Assembly (NCBI GenBank): GCA_024291935.2
Contig: CM044313.1
Span: 89,713,001-89,777,000 of the forward strand
Source: Okapia johnstoni
Taxonomy: Eukaryota > Chordata > Mammalia > Artiodactyla > Giraffidae
DNA length: 64,000 nt
Direction: 5' to 3'
Numbering within the stretch: the stretch's first letter is position 1; every line of letters begins with the position of its first letter. A program made the translations under genes and the position numbers. Below, piece by piece: positions 44,014 through 54,600 of this stretch. The notes below the pieces were generated by a model. The model was not told where the DNA came from. It ran no database searches and saw nothing but the letters and a program-made list of their open reading frames with translations.

Positions 44014-46186
44014 AAACAAACAAAAATCCCAAAATTGTATATTTCATAGAAAATATCATCAAATTTCAAAGTTTGGACTGCCAATAGTAGGTAAGCTAGA
44101 TCATAGATAGGAATCTCAAGATTCAAAGGCACCCATTTCTTTTTGAACATACATACTCTTTCCAAAACATTATCTTCACGATTTCCCTAAGTTCCTTGCC
44201 TGCCATTTAAAAGTATTCCCGGAAGCTTGAATCTTACCATTCTTCCCCTGGAAGGGCCGCATTCTGGCCCAAGAAGCAGGGAAAATTAATGGGTTCAATT
44301 ATTCTGGACTACAGAGTGGAGTCTATTAGGGGACAATTGCACTCACTTATTTCCAGAGGAAAGCTGCCCATTGCTGCTGAGAATAACAGCTAACAAAGCT
44401 TTTCAACTGTAGGCTGAAGCTAAAGTGGAAGAAAATAGGTCAGTATAAGGGAAGAAATGAGAAATGAAGACTCCATTGTTGGAAGGAGATTTGAGGAATG
44501 TCAGCTTAGTGACTGCACAGCCAAAGTGAAGAAACAGACCAGAAGGAGGAAGAAAGAAAGACATTGGCAAAAGTCTCATTATATTAACTATGCTTACCCT
44601 GTGCCCCAAGCACTTTTCAGTTTCAATTCCTGTTGCTGAACCAGAAGTTTTGTATCGATTCTGGGCCATGCAAAAATATTTAATCTTTGGAATGATTAAT
44701 TAGATTGAACATGACCACGTTTCTTGCCACAGTTTTGAGCCACTAAGCTTTGCTTACAAAAATCAAGCTTCATTTTTTTCTTGAGTACAGCACTTTGCAC
44801 AACATCATACAAAATTGAAATGCACACTTTATAGAGGTTTTGAAATATATTTGAAAATGTAACAACTTGAGTATTTGGAATAATCAGCTGACTGATAGTG
44901 ATCATGCACTGTTCATCCACATATTCACTCTTTTCATCACTGTGTCACATTAATAGGAATGAATAAGGTCACACAGTGCTTGCTTTGCCCAAAAAGCACT
45001 TATTTTGTCAGCAGTGATTGTGTTTAAGCTGACAGTGGGCTGTTCCTATTATTGTTAAAAATGCTATTTATAAGCTCTGAAAGCAAGTATTTCTACCAAA
45101 GGTATATGGGAAACCAGTTTTACAAAAAATATAAATGCATATTTATCCATAGATCATACATTTTAAAAACCAAAAGCCAGCATTATAATTTGGCTATGAA
45201 AAAATTTTCCTTTGCTATAGAGAAGATAGATTTTGAGTATATAAATGCAAACATAAACTGTATTGAATATGTATTATATACTAGGATCTGAATTCTGAAC
45301 GAGGCACTAAGGATACAAAGATGGAAAAAATAATAGCTGTCTTCAATAATAGGGTTACTTATTGACTTAAGTTCTGATCATTATTTTTTAATGTTATAAT
45401 GAAGTTCCCTGAACAAATGAGTGACTCAGAATAAACAGTAATTAACATTTTCTTTTCTTTTATGTAACTAGGTGCATATAACCTAAATTTTTAATTCTTT
45501 GCCATACATAGAAAATGTCTCTTGTGAAATGTGTGTGCTTATAGTGAAAATAGTTTCCCATAGGTCTAAAACATATTTAAACGTAAATAATTTGGACACA
45601 GCCATTTCTGTGCTTTTTGCTCAGTGTTTCTCATCTAGAAGGCTTTGATAAACATCAAAGTACTAGTTCTGAAAAAGTAGAGACTTTTAGATCCCAAGGT
45701 AGACAATTTGCTTTACAAACTTTCTTCAGGATTAAAGCACATACAAGTCACTGAAAACTGAAAGTATAAGACAAATCCGAAAATTGTAATATATTTAATT
45801 TTAAACTTTCATATGTGTGCTGTGTTATTTTAAGGAATAGAAATTATGAACTAGCATTCTGTCTTTGGCCTTGAACATGAAGATATATAGATATAGCACA
45901 TATATATGTATATTTAATATTTTTGTTCTAAGCATAAAATTGGGGTTTAGTGGTTACTCAATAGTTGAAAGGCATATTGTTCAACAAGGAAATTAAAAAA
46001 AAAAACATTTAGGTAGGTACTCTCAAATACTCTATTTTTTGAACTTTGTTTCCTTTGGGGAATGTGACATTGCAACCAAATTATTTCAAGTCAGTAAAAT
46101 CTGTTAAGTTGCATCTTCTCTCCAGAATGATATAAAAGTTTCAATCTGTGAAACTGATTTAGAAGCAGAGATTGATTTTACATTCT
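44014..46186. other. Longest stretch without a recognised young repeat in the 3' half
   Basis: About 2.2 kb free of Bov SINEs, BovB and young L1. Frames at 44403-44669, 44696-44920 and 45052-45291 have no recognisable domain. The 44940-45110 part has balanced composition and no repeat signature. Confidence 0.45.
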
Positions 46187-46667
46187 GATTAAAGCAACTC
46201 CATGAACTGGGGCTGATTAAAGTAGCTGCTGCTGCTGCTGCTAAGTCGCTTCAGTCATGTCCGACTCTGTGCGACCCCATAGACAGCAGCCCACCAGACT
46301 CCCCCGTCCCTGGGATGCTCCAGGCAAGAACACTGGAGTGGGTTGCCATTTCCTTCTGCAGTGCATGAAAGTGAAAAGTAAAAGGGAAGTCGCTCAGTCG
46401 TGTCCGACGCCTAGCGACCCCATGGACTGCAGCCTACCAGGCTCCTCTGTCCATGGGATTTTCCAGGCAAGAGTACTGGAGTGGGTTGCCATTGCCTTCT
46501 CCAGATTAAAGTAGACCTACAGCCTTTTCTGTCCGTGGAACTCTCCAGGCAAGAATGCTGTAGTGGGTTGCCATTCCCTTTACTGATCTTACTGACCTAG
46601 GGACAGAACCCCGGTCTCCTGCATTGTAGGGAGATTCTGTACCATTTGAGCTACCAGGGAAGCCCAA
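46187..46667 (-). repeat. Bov-tA SINE, antisense, split by Bov-A2
   Basis: The pieces 46187-46214 ('gcaactccatgaactgggg') and 46515-46667 ('gtccgtggaactctccagg', 'ttgccattccctttactg', 'ctaccagggaagccc') together make one antisense Bov-tA. The Bov-A2 between them has its own TSD, so the Bov-tA is older. Confidence 0.82.
46226..46503 (-). repeat. Bov-A2 SINE, full dimer, 11-bp TSD
   Basis: (GCT)n start, monomer one ('cagtcatgtccgactctgtg'), linker 'gtgcatgaaagtgaaaag', monomer two ('tgtccatgggattttccagg'). GATTAAAGTAG is duplicated exactly at 46215-46225 and 46504-46514. Well preserved, hence young. Confidence 0.96.
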
Positions 46668-46881
46668 TTGAAAAACAGCCAATCTTTTTTAATAAACATA
46701 GAAATTAGAAAAATTTAAGTGCAGTTATTTTCATTTCCAAAGGAATTACATTTGATAGAAGTGAAACATACTATGTTTTATAAATCAATGCATTTATTTT
46801 TTTAGCTTTCATTTTAAGTTAATTTGCTGGAGGAGGAGTGCTATGCCTCCTCCTGGTAGAACTGAATGTCTCTAAGATGGC

Positions 46882-47212
46882 TAGGGCCTTCCCTGATAAC
46901 TCAGCCAGGAAAGAATCCACCTGCAATACAGGAGACCCCCAATTCAATTCCTGGGTTCGGAAGATCCCCTGGAGAAGGGATAGGCTAACCACTCAGGAGT
47001 TCATGGGCTTCCCTGTTAGCTCAGATGGTAAAGACTCTGGGCAATGCGGGAGACCTGGGTTCAATCCCTGGGTGGGGAAGATCCCCTGGAGTGGCTACAC
47101 AGTCCAGTATTCTTGCCTAGGGAATTCCATGGACAGAGGAGCCTGGTGGACTACAGTCCATGGGGTTGTGAAGAGTTGGTCATGACTGAGTGACTTTAGG
47201 GAGGAAGGAAGG
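46882..47212 (+). repeat. Bov-tA SINE with two tandem tRNA-like units, 8-bp TSD
   Basis: Heads at ~46884 ('gggccttccctgataactc') and ~47006 ('tgggcttccctgttagctc'), one Bov-A body, and a tail ending 'ggtcatgactgagtgac' with a (GGAA)n end. AAGATGGC repeats at 46874-46881 and 47213-47220. This is the third copy of the double-head form in the window. Confidence 0.9.
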
Positions 47213-47220
47213 AAGATGGC

Positions 47221-47912
47221 AATCCTGATCTCTTCCCCATCCCCACTCCCATTCTCATCAAAGAAGGAATAATTCAAATGTCAACCAAAATGACTCAAAA
47301 GGTGCAAAGAGGATAGCTGACTCTCAGCCATTTCCTCATCTTCTCTGAGAAACAGATCTAATTAGAGCAAATGTACATTCTTTGTTTCTTTCCTTTCCTT
47401 TCTTTCTTTCTGTGCAGAGCAGATCCCCATGAGAAGGGCCTCCATTCTGTGAACTCCATCAGTGACTTTTTTTCTGGATGTTGATTAATGGGAGTATTGA
47501 GATAGTAGCAAGACCAAAAGGCCGAAAGATCTAAGTTACATTAATCACTACAGGAGTATACTAAATTGGATGAAAACATATGTAAATATTTTTACAGTTT
47601 TGGAGTTGTAAACATTGTTCAAAACATGTAATTTTGTTCATAAAAATACTATTATCATTTTGGCAAACTAATCTATTTAAAGGAAATATAACCAGTTGAG
47701 AAAATTAATTTGCAATTTATATAGGATAAATTATTTCCTTACACTCAGGATTTTCTTTCTAATTGTGAAAAAAAGAATATAATTCTTTCCTGAAACTTCT
47801 ACTACCAGGAAAATGGGTAAATTACATAAAGAGATATTCATAGAAAACACAGCCACAGTCAGTAAGGAAATGAAAGCTGTTCAGTCATAGCCACTAGAAA
47901 TGTAATGCAGTA
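47221..47912. other. Unassigned DNA with a pyrimidine tract
   Basis: 47384-47412 is a (CTTT)n-like pyrimidine tract. The remainder is AT-rich without a recognised family. Confidence 0.5.
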
Positions 47913-48167
47913 GTTCTGTTCTTGCCTGGAGAATCCCAGGGACAGGGGAGCCTGATAGGCTGAAGTCCATGGGGTCGCGAAGAGTCGGACACGACTGAGT
48001 GGCTTCACTTTCACTTTTCACCTTCCTGCATTGGAGAAGGAAATGGCAACCCACTCCAGTGTTCTTGCCTGGAGGATCCCAGGGACTGAGGAGCCTGGTG
48101 GGCTACCGTCCATGGAGTCGCACAGAGTCGGACACGACTGAAGCAACTTAGCAGCAGCAGCAGCAGT
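47913..48167 (+). repeat. Bov-A2 SINE, sense, 5'-truncated
   Basis: The first monomer is shortened, starting 'ttcttgcctggagaatccc', with 'gtcgcgaagagtcggacacg', linker 'cttcactttcacttttcac', a complete second monomer, and the (AGC)n tail ending at ~48167. Only minor divergence. Confidence 0.94.
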
Positions 48168-48632
48168 TCAGATAATGTAAACAAAATCCTGCTTAACACT
48201 ACAGTATACATGTCTATCCTTTAGTAATAACTCACTCTATAAAATTCTGACCCTAAACAATAAGCAGTTACATGAAAGGATATTTCAGTAATTCTAGTGA
48301 GAAATATTATGATCTTCCTAACCAATCTTCGTAGAAAAATGTATTCATTGCTCAACAACAGGGAAAAACAAGTTTATGTAATAGACACCAATTTACATGA
48401 TTTATTGGATGATATAATAAATGCAATACATTGTAGGTTTCTATTACTCATTTCAGGAAGAACAGAGGATTAGATTGGTAGTATTAATAGTTGGGGAAAA
48501 GAAGGGGGATAAGAATCATTCTTTAGAAGATTTTTCCTCTTTCTTCACTCTTTCTATAACCATTGTTTCCTTTTCTGGACAATGGGGAAACTCATGGCTA
48601 TCTAGTACTTAAATTACACCTAAGCACAAAGG
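48168..48632. other. Unassigned AT-rich DNA
   Basis: Nothing recognised. The short frame at 48421-48612 has no domain. Confidence 0.45.
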
Positions 48633-48847
48633 TGGGGCTTCCCAGGAGGCACAGTGGCAAAGAATTTGCCTTACAATTCAAGAGATACAAGAAACATGCA
48701 TTCCATCCATGGGTCAGGGAAATACCCTGGAGGTGGAAATGGCAACTGACTCCAGTATTCTTGCCTGAAAAATCCCACAGACAGAGGAGCCTGAAGGGCT
48801 AAAGTCCATGTGGTCACAAAGAGTCATACACACCTGAGTGCACACAC
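48633..48847 (+). repeat. Bov-tA SINE, diverged
   Basis: 'ggggcttcccaggaggcac', 'cagggaaataccctggagg', 'ctccagtattcttgcctg' and 'gtggtcacaaagagtcatac'. More substitutions than the typical copy, and a CA-rich end. Confidence 0.87.
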
Positions 48848-48917
48848 AAGCACAAATGTATCACACTAAACACCCTGAAGATGACACAAAGGCTGAAGAT
48901 TAGAATAATTGAAAACT

Positions 48918-49381
48918 TTGTTGTCATACAGTCACTAAGTTGAGTTCAACTCGTTGAAACCCCATGGACTCCAAGCTTCCCTATCCTTCACTATCTCTTG
49001 GACTTTAAACAAAGTCATCTCCTGTCAGTGATGCCATCCAGCTATCTCATCCTTTGTCATCCCCTTGTCCTCCTGCCTTCAATCATTCCCATCTCATCAT
49101 GGTCTTTTCCAGTGAGTTGTCTCTTTGCATCAGGTGGCCAAAGTATTGGAGCTACAGTTTCAGCATCAGTCCTTCAATGAATATTCAGGGTTGATTTCCT
49201 TTAGGATTGACTGGTTTGATCTCCTTACAGTGCAAGGGACTCGCAAGAGTCTTCTTCAACATAACATTTCAAAAAGTGTCAGTTCTTCAGAGCTCAGCCT
49301 TCTTTATAGTCAAACTTTTCACATCCATGTGTGACTACTGGAAAAACCATAGTTTTGACTATACAAATCTTTGTCAGCATT
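48918..49381 (-). mobile_element. BovB 3' end, antisense
   Basis: The tail 'gttgtcatacagtcactaag' leads to 'cagtgatgccatccagcta', 'ggccaaagtattggagcta' and 'ctggaaaaaccatagtttt', ending near the post-RT region. There are small deletions in the tail part. Confidence 0.9.
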
Positions 49382-49732
49382 GTTGAAGCATAGAGATCAT
49401 GCATGTGCATAAGAGACTGAGATGTGTGTATACAAAAGCCAGGTCTGCCACCTTTTCACTTGTACCTAGGCTAAATCAAATGTTTTGGGTATATGAACAG
49501 ACTGGTGCACCATTCAAATATGTTCCATGTAGTATTTCTAAGTAGATGCTATTATCCTAATTGCTGATATGTCTTTGCCTACAGCTATAATGTCAAAATA
49601 TCACTTCTTTTAGTTTATCAATTTAGTGTGTTTCAGATGAAACTGCTGATAATTTTAGAAAAGACCAATTTTGGCATAAAGTTGCAAACTGGACAATGAG
49701 GTAAATTTGTAGTGTATAAACAAAATTTACAT
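49382..49732. other. Unassigned DNA
   Basis: 350 bases between two BovB copies of opposite orientation, with no family recognised. Confidence 0.4.
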
Positions 49733-49920
49733 GAACTGAGAACTTCCAGATATACAAGATAGATTTAGAAAAGGCAGAGGAACCAGAGATCAAATTCCCA
49801 ACATCCGTTGGATCATAGAAAAAACAAGAGAAATCCAGGAAAACATCTACTTTTTCTTCATTCACTATGCTAAAGCCTTTAACTGTGTGGATCACAACAA
49901 ACTGAAGAATTCTTTAAGAG

Positions 49921-50220
49921 ATGGGAATGCCAGAACACCTGATCTGCCTCCTGAGAAATCTGTATGCAGGTAAAGAAGCAACAGTTAGAACTGGACATGG
50001 AAAAACGGACTGGTTCCAAATTGAGAAAGGAGCACATCAATGCTATATACTGTCCCCCTGTTTATTTAACTTATATGCAGAGTACATCATGCTAAATGCT
50101 GGGCTGGATGAAGGAAAAGCTGACATCAAGATTACCAGGAGAAATATCAATAGCCTTAGATATGCAGATGACACCACCCTTATGACAGAAAGTGAAAAAG
50201 GGCCCTTTGATAAAAGTTAA
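49921..50220 (+). pseudogene. BovB RT motif B-C fragment
   Basis: A 99-residue frame with 'LLRNLYAGKEATVRTGHGKT', a degraded motif B 'GAHQCYILSPCLFNLY', and an intact motif C 'YADDTTLM'. It ends in a frame slip shortly after motif C ('SEKGPFDKS'), where the next frame (50192-50893) takes over. Motif A DNA lies upstream in a different frame. Confidence 0.87.
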
Positions 50221-50893
50221 AGAGGAGAGTGAAAAAGCTGGCTTGAAACTCAACATTCAAAAAATGAAGATCATGGCATCTGGTCCCATCACTTCATGGC
50301 AAATAGATGGGGAAACAATGGAGGGAGACAGTAAGATTTTATTTTCTTGGGCTCCAAAATCATTGTGGATGGTGACTACAGTCATGAAATTAAAAGATGC
50401 TTGCTCCTTGGAAGAAATTAAAGATGCTTGCTCCTTGGAAGAAATTAAAGATGCTTGCTTCTTGTCCTATGACAAAACTAGAAAACATATTCAAAAGCAA
50501 AGACATCACTTTGCCAACAAAGATCCATTTAGTCAAAGCTATAATGCTTTTGAACTGTGGGGTTGGAGAAGACTCTTGAGAGTCCCTTGGACTGCAAGGA
50601 GATCAAACCAGTTAACCCTAAAGGAAATCAGTCCTGAATATTCATTGGAAGGACTGATGCTGAAGCTGAAGCTCCAATACTTTGATCACATGATGCGAAG
50701 AGCTGACTCATTAGAAAAGACCCTGGTGCTGGGAAAGGTTGAAGGCAGGAGGAAAAGGGGATGCCAGAGGATAAGATGGTGGAATGGCATCACCAACTCA
50801 ATGGTCATGAGTTTGAGCAAGCTTCAGGTGATTGTGAAGGAAAGGGAAGCCTGGCGTGCTGCAGTCTACGGTATCACAAAGAGTCAGACATGA
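50192..50893 (+). pseudogene. BovB post-RT region fused to nested copy's C-terminus
   Basis: A 233-residue frame that continues the outer BovB ('ESEKAGLKLNIQKMKIMAS', 'GPITSWQIDGETMEG'), contains a three-fold nine-residue repeat 'DACSLEEIK' (from ~50396), and then runs in frame across the insertion point into the nested copy ('LWGWRRLLRVPWTARRSN'). The open length is an accident of where the second element landed. Confidence 0.85.
50396..50465 (+). repeat. 27-bp tandem repeat, about 2.6 copies, inside BovB
   Basis: The unit starts GATGCTTGCTCCTTGG and recurs at 50396, 50423 and 50450, a 27-base period. Other BovB copies (for example ~41173-41200) have a single unit. The period is a multiple of three and keeps the frame. 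Confidence 0.93.
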
Positions 50894-50913
50894 CTGAGTG
50901 ACTGAAAAACAGC
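50544..50913 (+). mobile_element. BovB 3' end nested in another BovB
   Basis: It starts at 'atgcttttgaactgtgggg', runs through 'gaaggactgatgctgaagc', and ends with the tail 'gacatgactgagtgactg'. Removal restores the outer BovB sequence. A short repeat at the borders (CTATA/CAATA) may be the TSD. Same orientation as its host. Confidence 0.88.
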
Positions 50914-51360
50914 AATAGTTTTTTCCAGTAGTCATGTATGAAAGTGAGATTTGGACCATAAAGAAGGCTGAACACTGAAGAAAAGATGCTTTCAAACTAT
51001 GGTGTTAGAGAAAACTCTTGAGAGTTCCTTGAACTACAAGGAGTTCCAACCAGCCAAACCTAAAGGAAATCAACCCTGAATATTCATCGGAAGGACTGAT
51101 GCTGAAGCTGAATCTCCAATACTTTGGCCACCTGATCTGAAGAGCCAGTTCATTGGAAAAGACCCTGATGCTGGGAAAGACCAAAGGCAGGAGGAGAAGG
51201 GACAACAGAGGATGAGATGTTTGGATGGCATCACCGACTCAAAGGACGTGAGTTTGAGCAAGCTACGGAATATAGTGAAAGACAGGGAAGCCTAGTGTGC
51301 TGCAGCCTGTGGGGTTGCAAAGATTCAAACACAACTGAGTAACTGAACAACAACAACAAT

Positions 51361-52786
51361 ATACAAAATTTAACACCACACTGATTACAAATTATTTATC
51401 TGATTTTGAATACTCTGTCCTTTGCATAGCTTTAAGATTTCTTACAACCCTCATATTATGCTTACACCTTTTTTCCTAGACAAAAATCCTGTTTCTCTAA
51501 ATTTAAAATATATTTCTCTCTGATAATCCTTTCCCATCTCAGAGTGTGGTTAGAAATGAGTTCTCTGTTGCCTATAGAGCTTTTTGTAAACAGTTATCAT
51601 AAGTAATAACATAATGTACTATAATTGCCCAGCACCAGCCTCCCTCAGCTCCACACATGTGAGCACATATACAGTTGTGCAAAGGCTTTGAGCTCCTTGC
51701 AAAATAGAATCAGAACAATTATCCCTGTGTCACTAGTGTTTCTCAAGTTGTAGGTGTTAAACATCAATTTTATGCAATTAATGTTTAAAAAACTAAAATA
51801 ATGAAAAGGTGTCAAATGTAAAGTGGTAGAATACCCAGAACTTTATATCGTCATATGTGTGTATTTGTAGTGAATTTGTCCACTTCCTGCTTATTTATCT
51901 TCAACTAGGCCAAGATCTGGTAGAATATTCTAGCAGTTCCACTTCCTTACAGAATGTCCATGAACTTAGTCTATCTTAATATAATAAACACTCAGGAAAA
52001 AAATAAATAAATAAACACTCAGGGAAATTATGAAGAAGTAATAGGACCGTATAACAAACACATGTATATGTACTTTGTATTATGTGTAGAATATGCTCTT
52101 AATATTTTGATTTGCCTTCTCTGTCTTTCCAACCTTTACACAGATCTCAAGAAGCCAGTTTATACACTGTGAGCCAATATCACCAAGTGAAAGAAAATAT
52201 AGTATTCACCTCAATGTCATTATTACCCACATTTCCCTGTTGACCCATATTTTGTTTTAGTCAAAAATTGCTCTTTTAATCATTTCATTATTCCAACTCT
52301 ATGAATTAAATAAAAATTAACATGTTAGAGTGAATATATTAGATTGGGTAAAATACAGTTTTCAGTCTGGCTCAGCAGTGTGGCAAACTCAAGTCTCCTC
52401 TAGATTCTTAAAATGAGATTTTCAAGTGTATCATTGTGAACCACTATGACCCCAGGGTACTGTTATGGACTGTGATTTTGTGTCAGTGATATATTGATTT
52501 AAGAAATGACACAAATCTAGTTTTGATCGTAGCATCTTGTAACCTGTAACTTCTCTGTAACAATGATAAATCTTAAGGTTATAATATACCTCCTGCTGTC
52601 AAAGCTGATCCATCCATCCAAGCACAGCCATGTAAGGAATTTACTTTCAGAAAATCCTGTGCTTTTCCATTTGATTCATTGAGGTAATAATTACCTATGG
52701 GGGAAAATTTATATACATATCTATAATTGATATTATCTATCCATATGTTTACACATGCATATATGTAATATGTAATTAATGGGTGG
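51361..52786. other. Unassigned AT-rich DNA
   Basis: About 1.4 kb with no named repeat. A small tandem 'ataaacactcagg' step occurs twice at ~51984-52024. No gene. Confidence 0.5.
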
Positions 52787-52842
52787 TGGTTGTTCAGTCA
52801 CCAAGTCATGTCTGACTCTTTGTGACCCCATGGACTGCAGGG
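52787..52842 (-). repeat. BovB/Bov-A 3' tip
   Basis: 'gttgttcagtcaccaagtc' and 'tgtgaccccatggactgcag', only ~55 bp. Such minimal copies are expected from extreme 5' truncation. Confidence 0.8.
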
Positions 52843-53573
52843 TAACAATAAATTTTAGTTAGTGTTAAATGTCTTTATATAGAATTTTGAGTCTTAATTT
52901 CTCTTCTGAATCCTGGACATTATTAAAAACAAGCATCTTTAAATGTCATTAGGCTTTTCTCTCAATATTAGTATTTTTACAATCATCAAATGGCATTTTT
53001 ATTACTCATGTGAAGTACTTTGAGATTGAACCATGAGATATGTCAGACTTACACTTTGTTCAGATACACTAGCTGTGAATCCTACACTTCCTACACATTA
53101 ACCAGGCATGATTTCTGCTCACTTTACATGGCATTTTGCTCTCACATATGTTTCCCCCTCTTGGTGAAGTTTAAGTTATCGTAGAAAGGCAAATAATGGG
53201 TTTATTGAAAGTCCTGAATTTGTGAAATAAAAGTAGAAATCAAATTTGTTTTTCATTTTTGGGAGAATTTCTCCTTCCACTCATTCCTACGGTTGCTCCT
53301 TTTACTCATGAGTGATACCAGCAGAGAGTCCACAGCATTTTATGTGTTGTTTTCCTTATTTGGTGTTTTCCAATGACTTCCAAACTTGACACTGGCTTCT
53401 GACTGTCCACTCCGCTTTTGAGGACACTGGTTTATCCGGGTGGTGTTTCAGAATGGGGTAACTTACAGAGATCCCAGTAACTAGCATCTCCTTCAGCACC
53501 ACAGAAGTAGAGCTCATTTTTAATTCAAGCTTCTTCATGCTCTGTTGCCAAAAGTCACCATACTTACAAGAGG
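52843..53573. other. Unassigned DNA with an antisense open stretch
   Basis: No repeat recognised. On the minus strand an open frame (53356-53538) lines up in frame with another stretch beyond the Bov-A2 insertion (to ~54030). See findings. No domain recognised. Confidence 0.45.
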
Positions 53574-53585
53574 GGATATAATGGC

Positions 53586-53864
53586 GGCTGCTGCTGCTGC
53601 TGCTAAGTCTCTTCAGTCGTGTCCTACTCTGTGCGACCCCATAGACGGCAGCCCACCAGGCTCCGCCGCCCCTGGGATTCTCCAGGCAAGAATACTGGAG
53701 TGGGTTGCCATTTCCTTCTCCAGTGCATGAAAGGGAAACGTGAAAGTGAAGTCGCTCAGTCGTGTCCGACTCTTAGCGACCCCATGGACTGTAGCCTACC
53801 AGGCTCCTCCGTCCATGGGATTTTCCAGGCAAGAGTACTGGAGTGGGGTGCCGTTGCCGTCTCC
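53586..53864 (-). repeat. Bov-A2 SINE, full dimer, imperfect 12-bp TSD
   Basis: (GCT)n start, both monomers and the 'gtgcatgaaagggaaacg' linker. Flanks are GGATATAATGGC (53574-53585) and GGATGTAATAGC (53865-53876), two mismatches in twelve. Frames at 53545-53973 are SINE translations. Confidence 0.95.
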
Positions 53865-53876
53865 GGATGTAATAGC

Positions 53877-54087
53877 AACAGCTCCACATGCTGCTTTCCT
53901 CTCTGAGCTTAGTCCCTCCCATCTTCAGGCAAATCATGGTGGCCTGCTTGCTGTTCCTCAAGCACACACATGATTCAAGGACTTTGTGCTTGTACTTGTA
54001 GTTCCCTCTGGCAGAACTGATCCCTTAAAACTTCCCATGGTTAATTCCATTTCTTACTTCAGGTATACTGAAATATCACTTTTTGCT
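53877..54087. other. Unassigned DNA, pre-insertion partner of 53356-53573
   Basis: Moderate GC. On the minus strand it is open from ~54030 to the Bov-A2 border in the frame that continues at 53573. No known domain seen. Confidence 0.35.
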
Positions 54088-54195
54088 TTGCCCACAGCCT
54101 GCAGAATCGTAGTTCTCTGACCAAGGACTGAAACCGTGCCCTTGGCAGTGAAAGTGTGGAGTCTTCACCACTGGACTGATGGGGAATTTCCTATA
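54088..54195 (-). repeat. CHR-type SINE fragment, antisense
   Basis: 'agttctctgaccaaggact', 'gtgtggagtcttcaccact' and 'ggactgatggggaatttcc' match the antisense tRNA-related head of the CHR SINE. The A-rich tail side is missing. Confidence 0.75.
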
Positions 54196-54365
54196 ATATC
54201 GCTTCTTTAAATTGACGTTTTCTAGTCATCCTTTCTGACGTAGCCCCCCTACCGTACCATATCAACATCACTTCCTTGATATTATTCCATCACTACTTCA
54301 TATTATTATATAGTGATGTGTTTACCCATTTGTCTAATGTGATGCTGGAGTTAGTTGTGGCCCTT

Positions 54366-54600
54366 GTATTAGTCAGAGTTCTTCAGAGAAAGAGAACCAA
54401 TGTGTGTGTGCATGTGAGTGTGTATACACACAGAGAGAGAAAGGTATCTATTTTAAGAAATTAGGTCATGTGCTTTTGGAAGCTCATGACTCCAAATTCT
54501 ACAGAGTGGCCAGCAATTGGGATACCTAGGGATGAGTTGATGCTGAGACTCAAATCTTAAAGAGAATACAAAGACCATAGAAATACTGGTTAGATTTCAC
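54366..54600 (-). repeat. Ancient mammalian repeat, antisense, family not named
   Basis: 'gtattagtcagagttcttc', 'agagaaagagaaccaatg' and, after a GT/GA simple stretch, 'ggaagctcatgactccaaa' and 'gagtggccagcaattggg' follow a familiar eutherian repeat end. This may be the opposite end of the same family as 20095-20350. Confidence 0.45.

Larger units (their letters stand above)
49733..51360 (+). mobile_element. BovB LINE with a second BovB inserted inside it
   Basis: The outer copy starts at the RT 'GFRKGRGTRDQI' region (~49760), passes motif A DNA, motif B and motif C, and is interrupted at ~50544 after 'gtcaaagctata'. It resumes at ~50914 with 'gttttttccagtagtcatg', exactly the sequence that should follow, and ends in a full tail ('gagtaactgaacaacaac'). 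The outer copy is ~1.26 kb without the insert. Motif B is damaged ('GAHQCY' for the usual 'GVRQGC'). Confidence 0.92.

Noticed and set aside
50396..50465. Regularly spaced short repeats as a CRISPR-like array
   Set aside because: There are no spacers. The 27-bp units are directly adjacent and lie within a LINE in a mammalian genome.
50192..50893. 233-codon open frame as a candidate novel gene with an internal repeat domain
   Set aside because: It is BovB post-RT sequence plus a nested BovB C-terminus, and the repeat is a local 27-bp tandem expansion.
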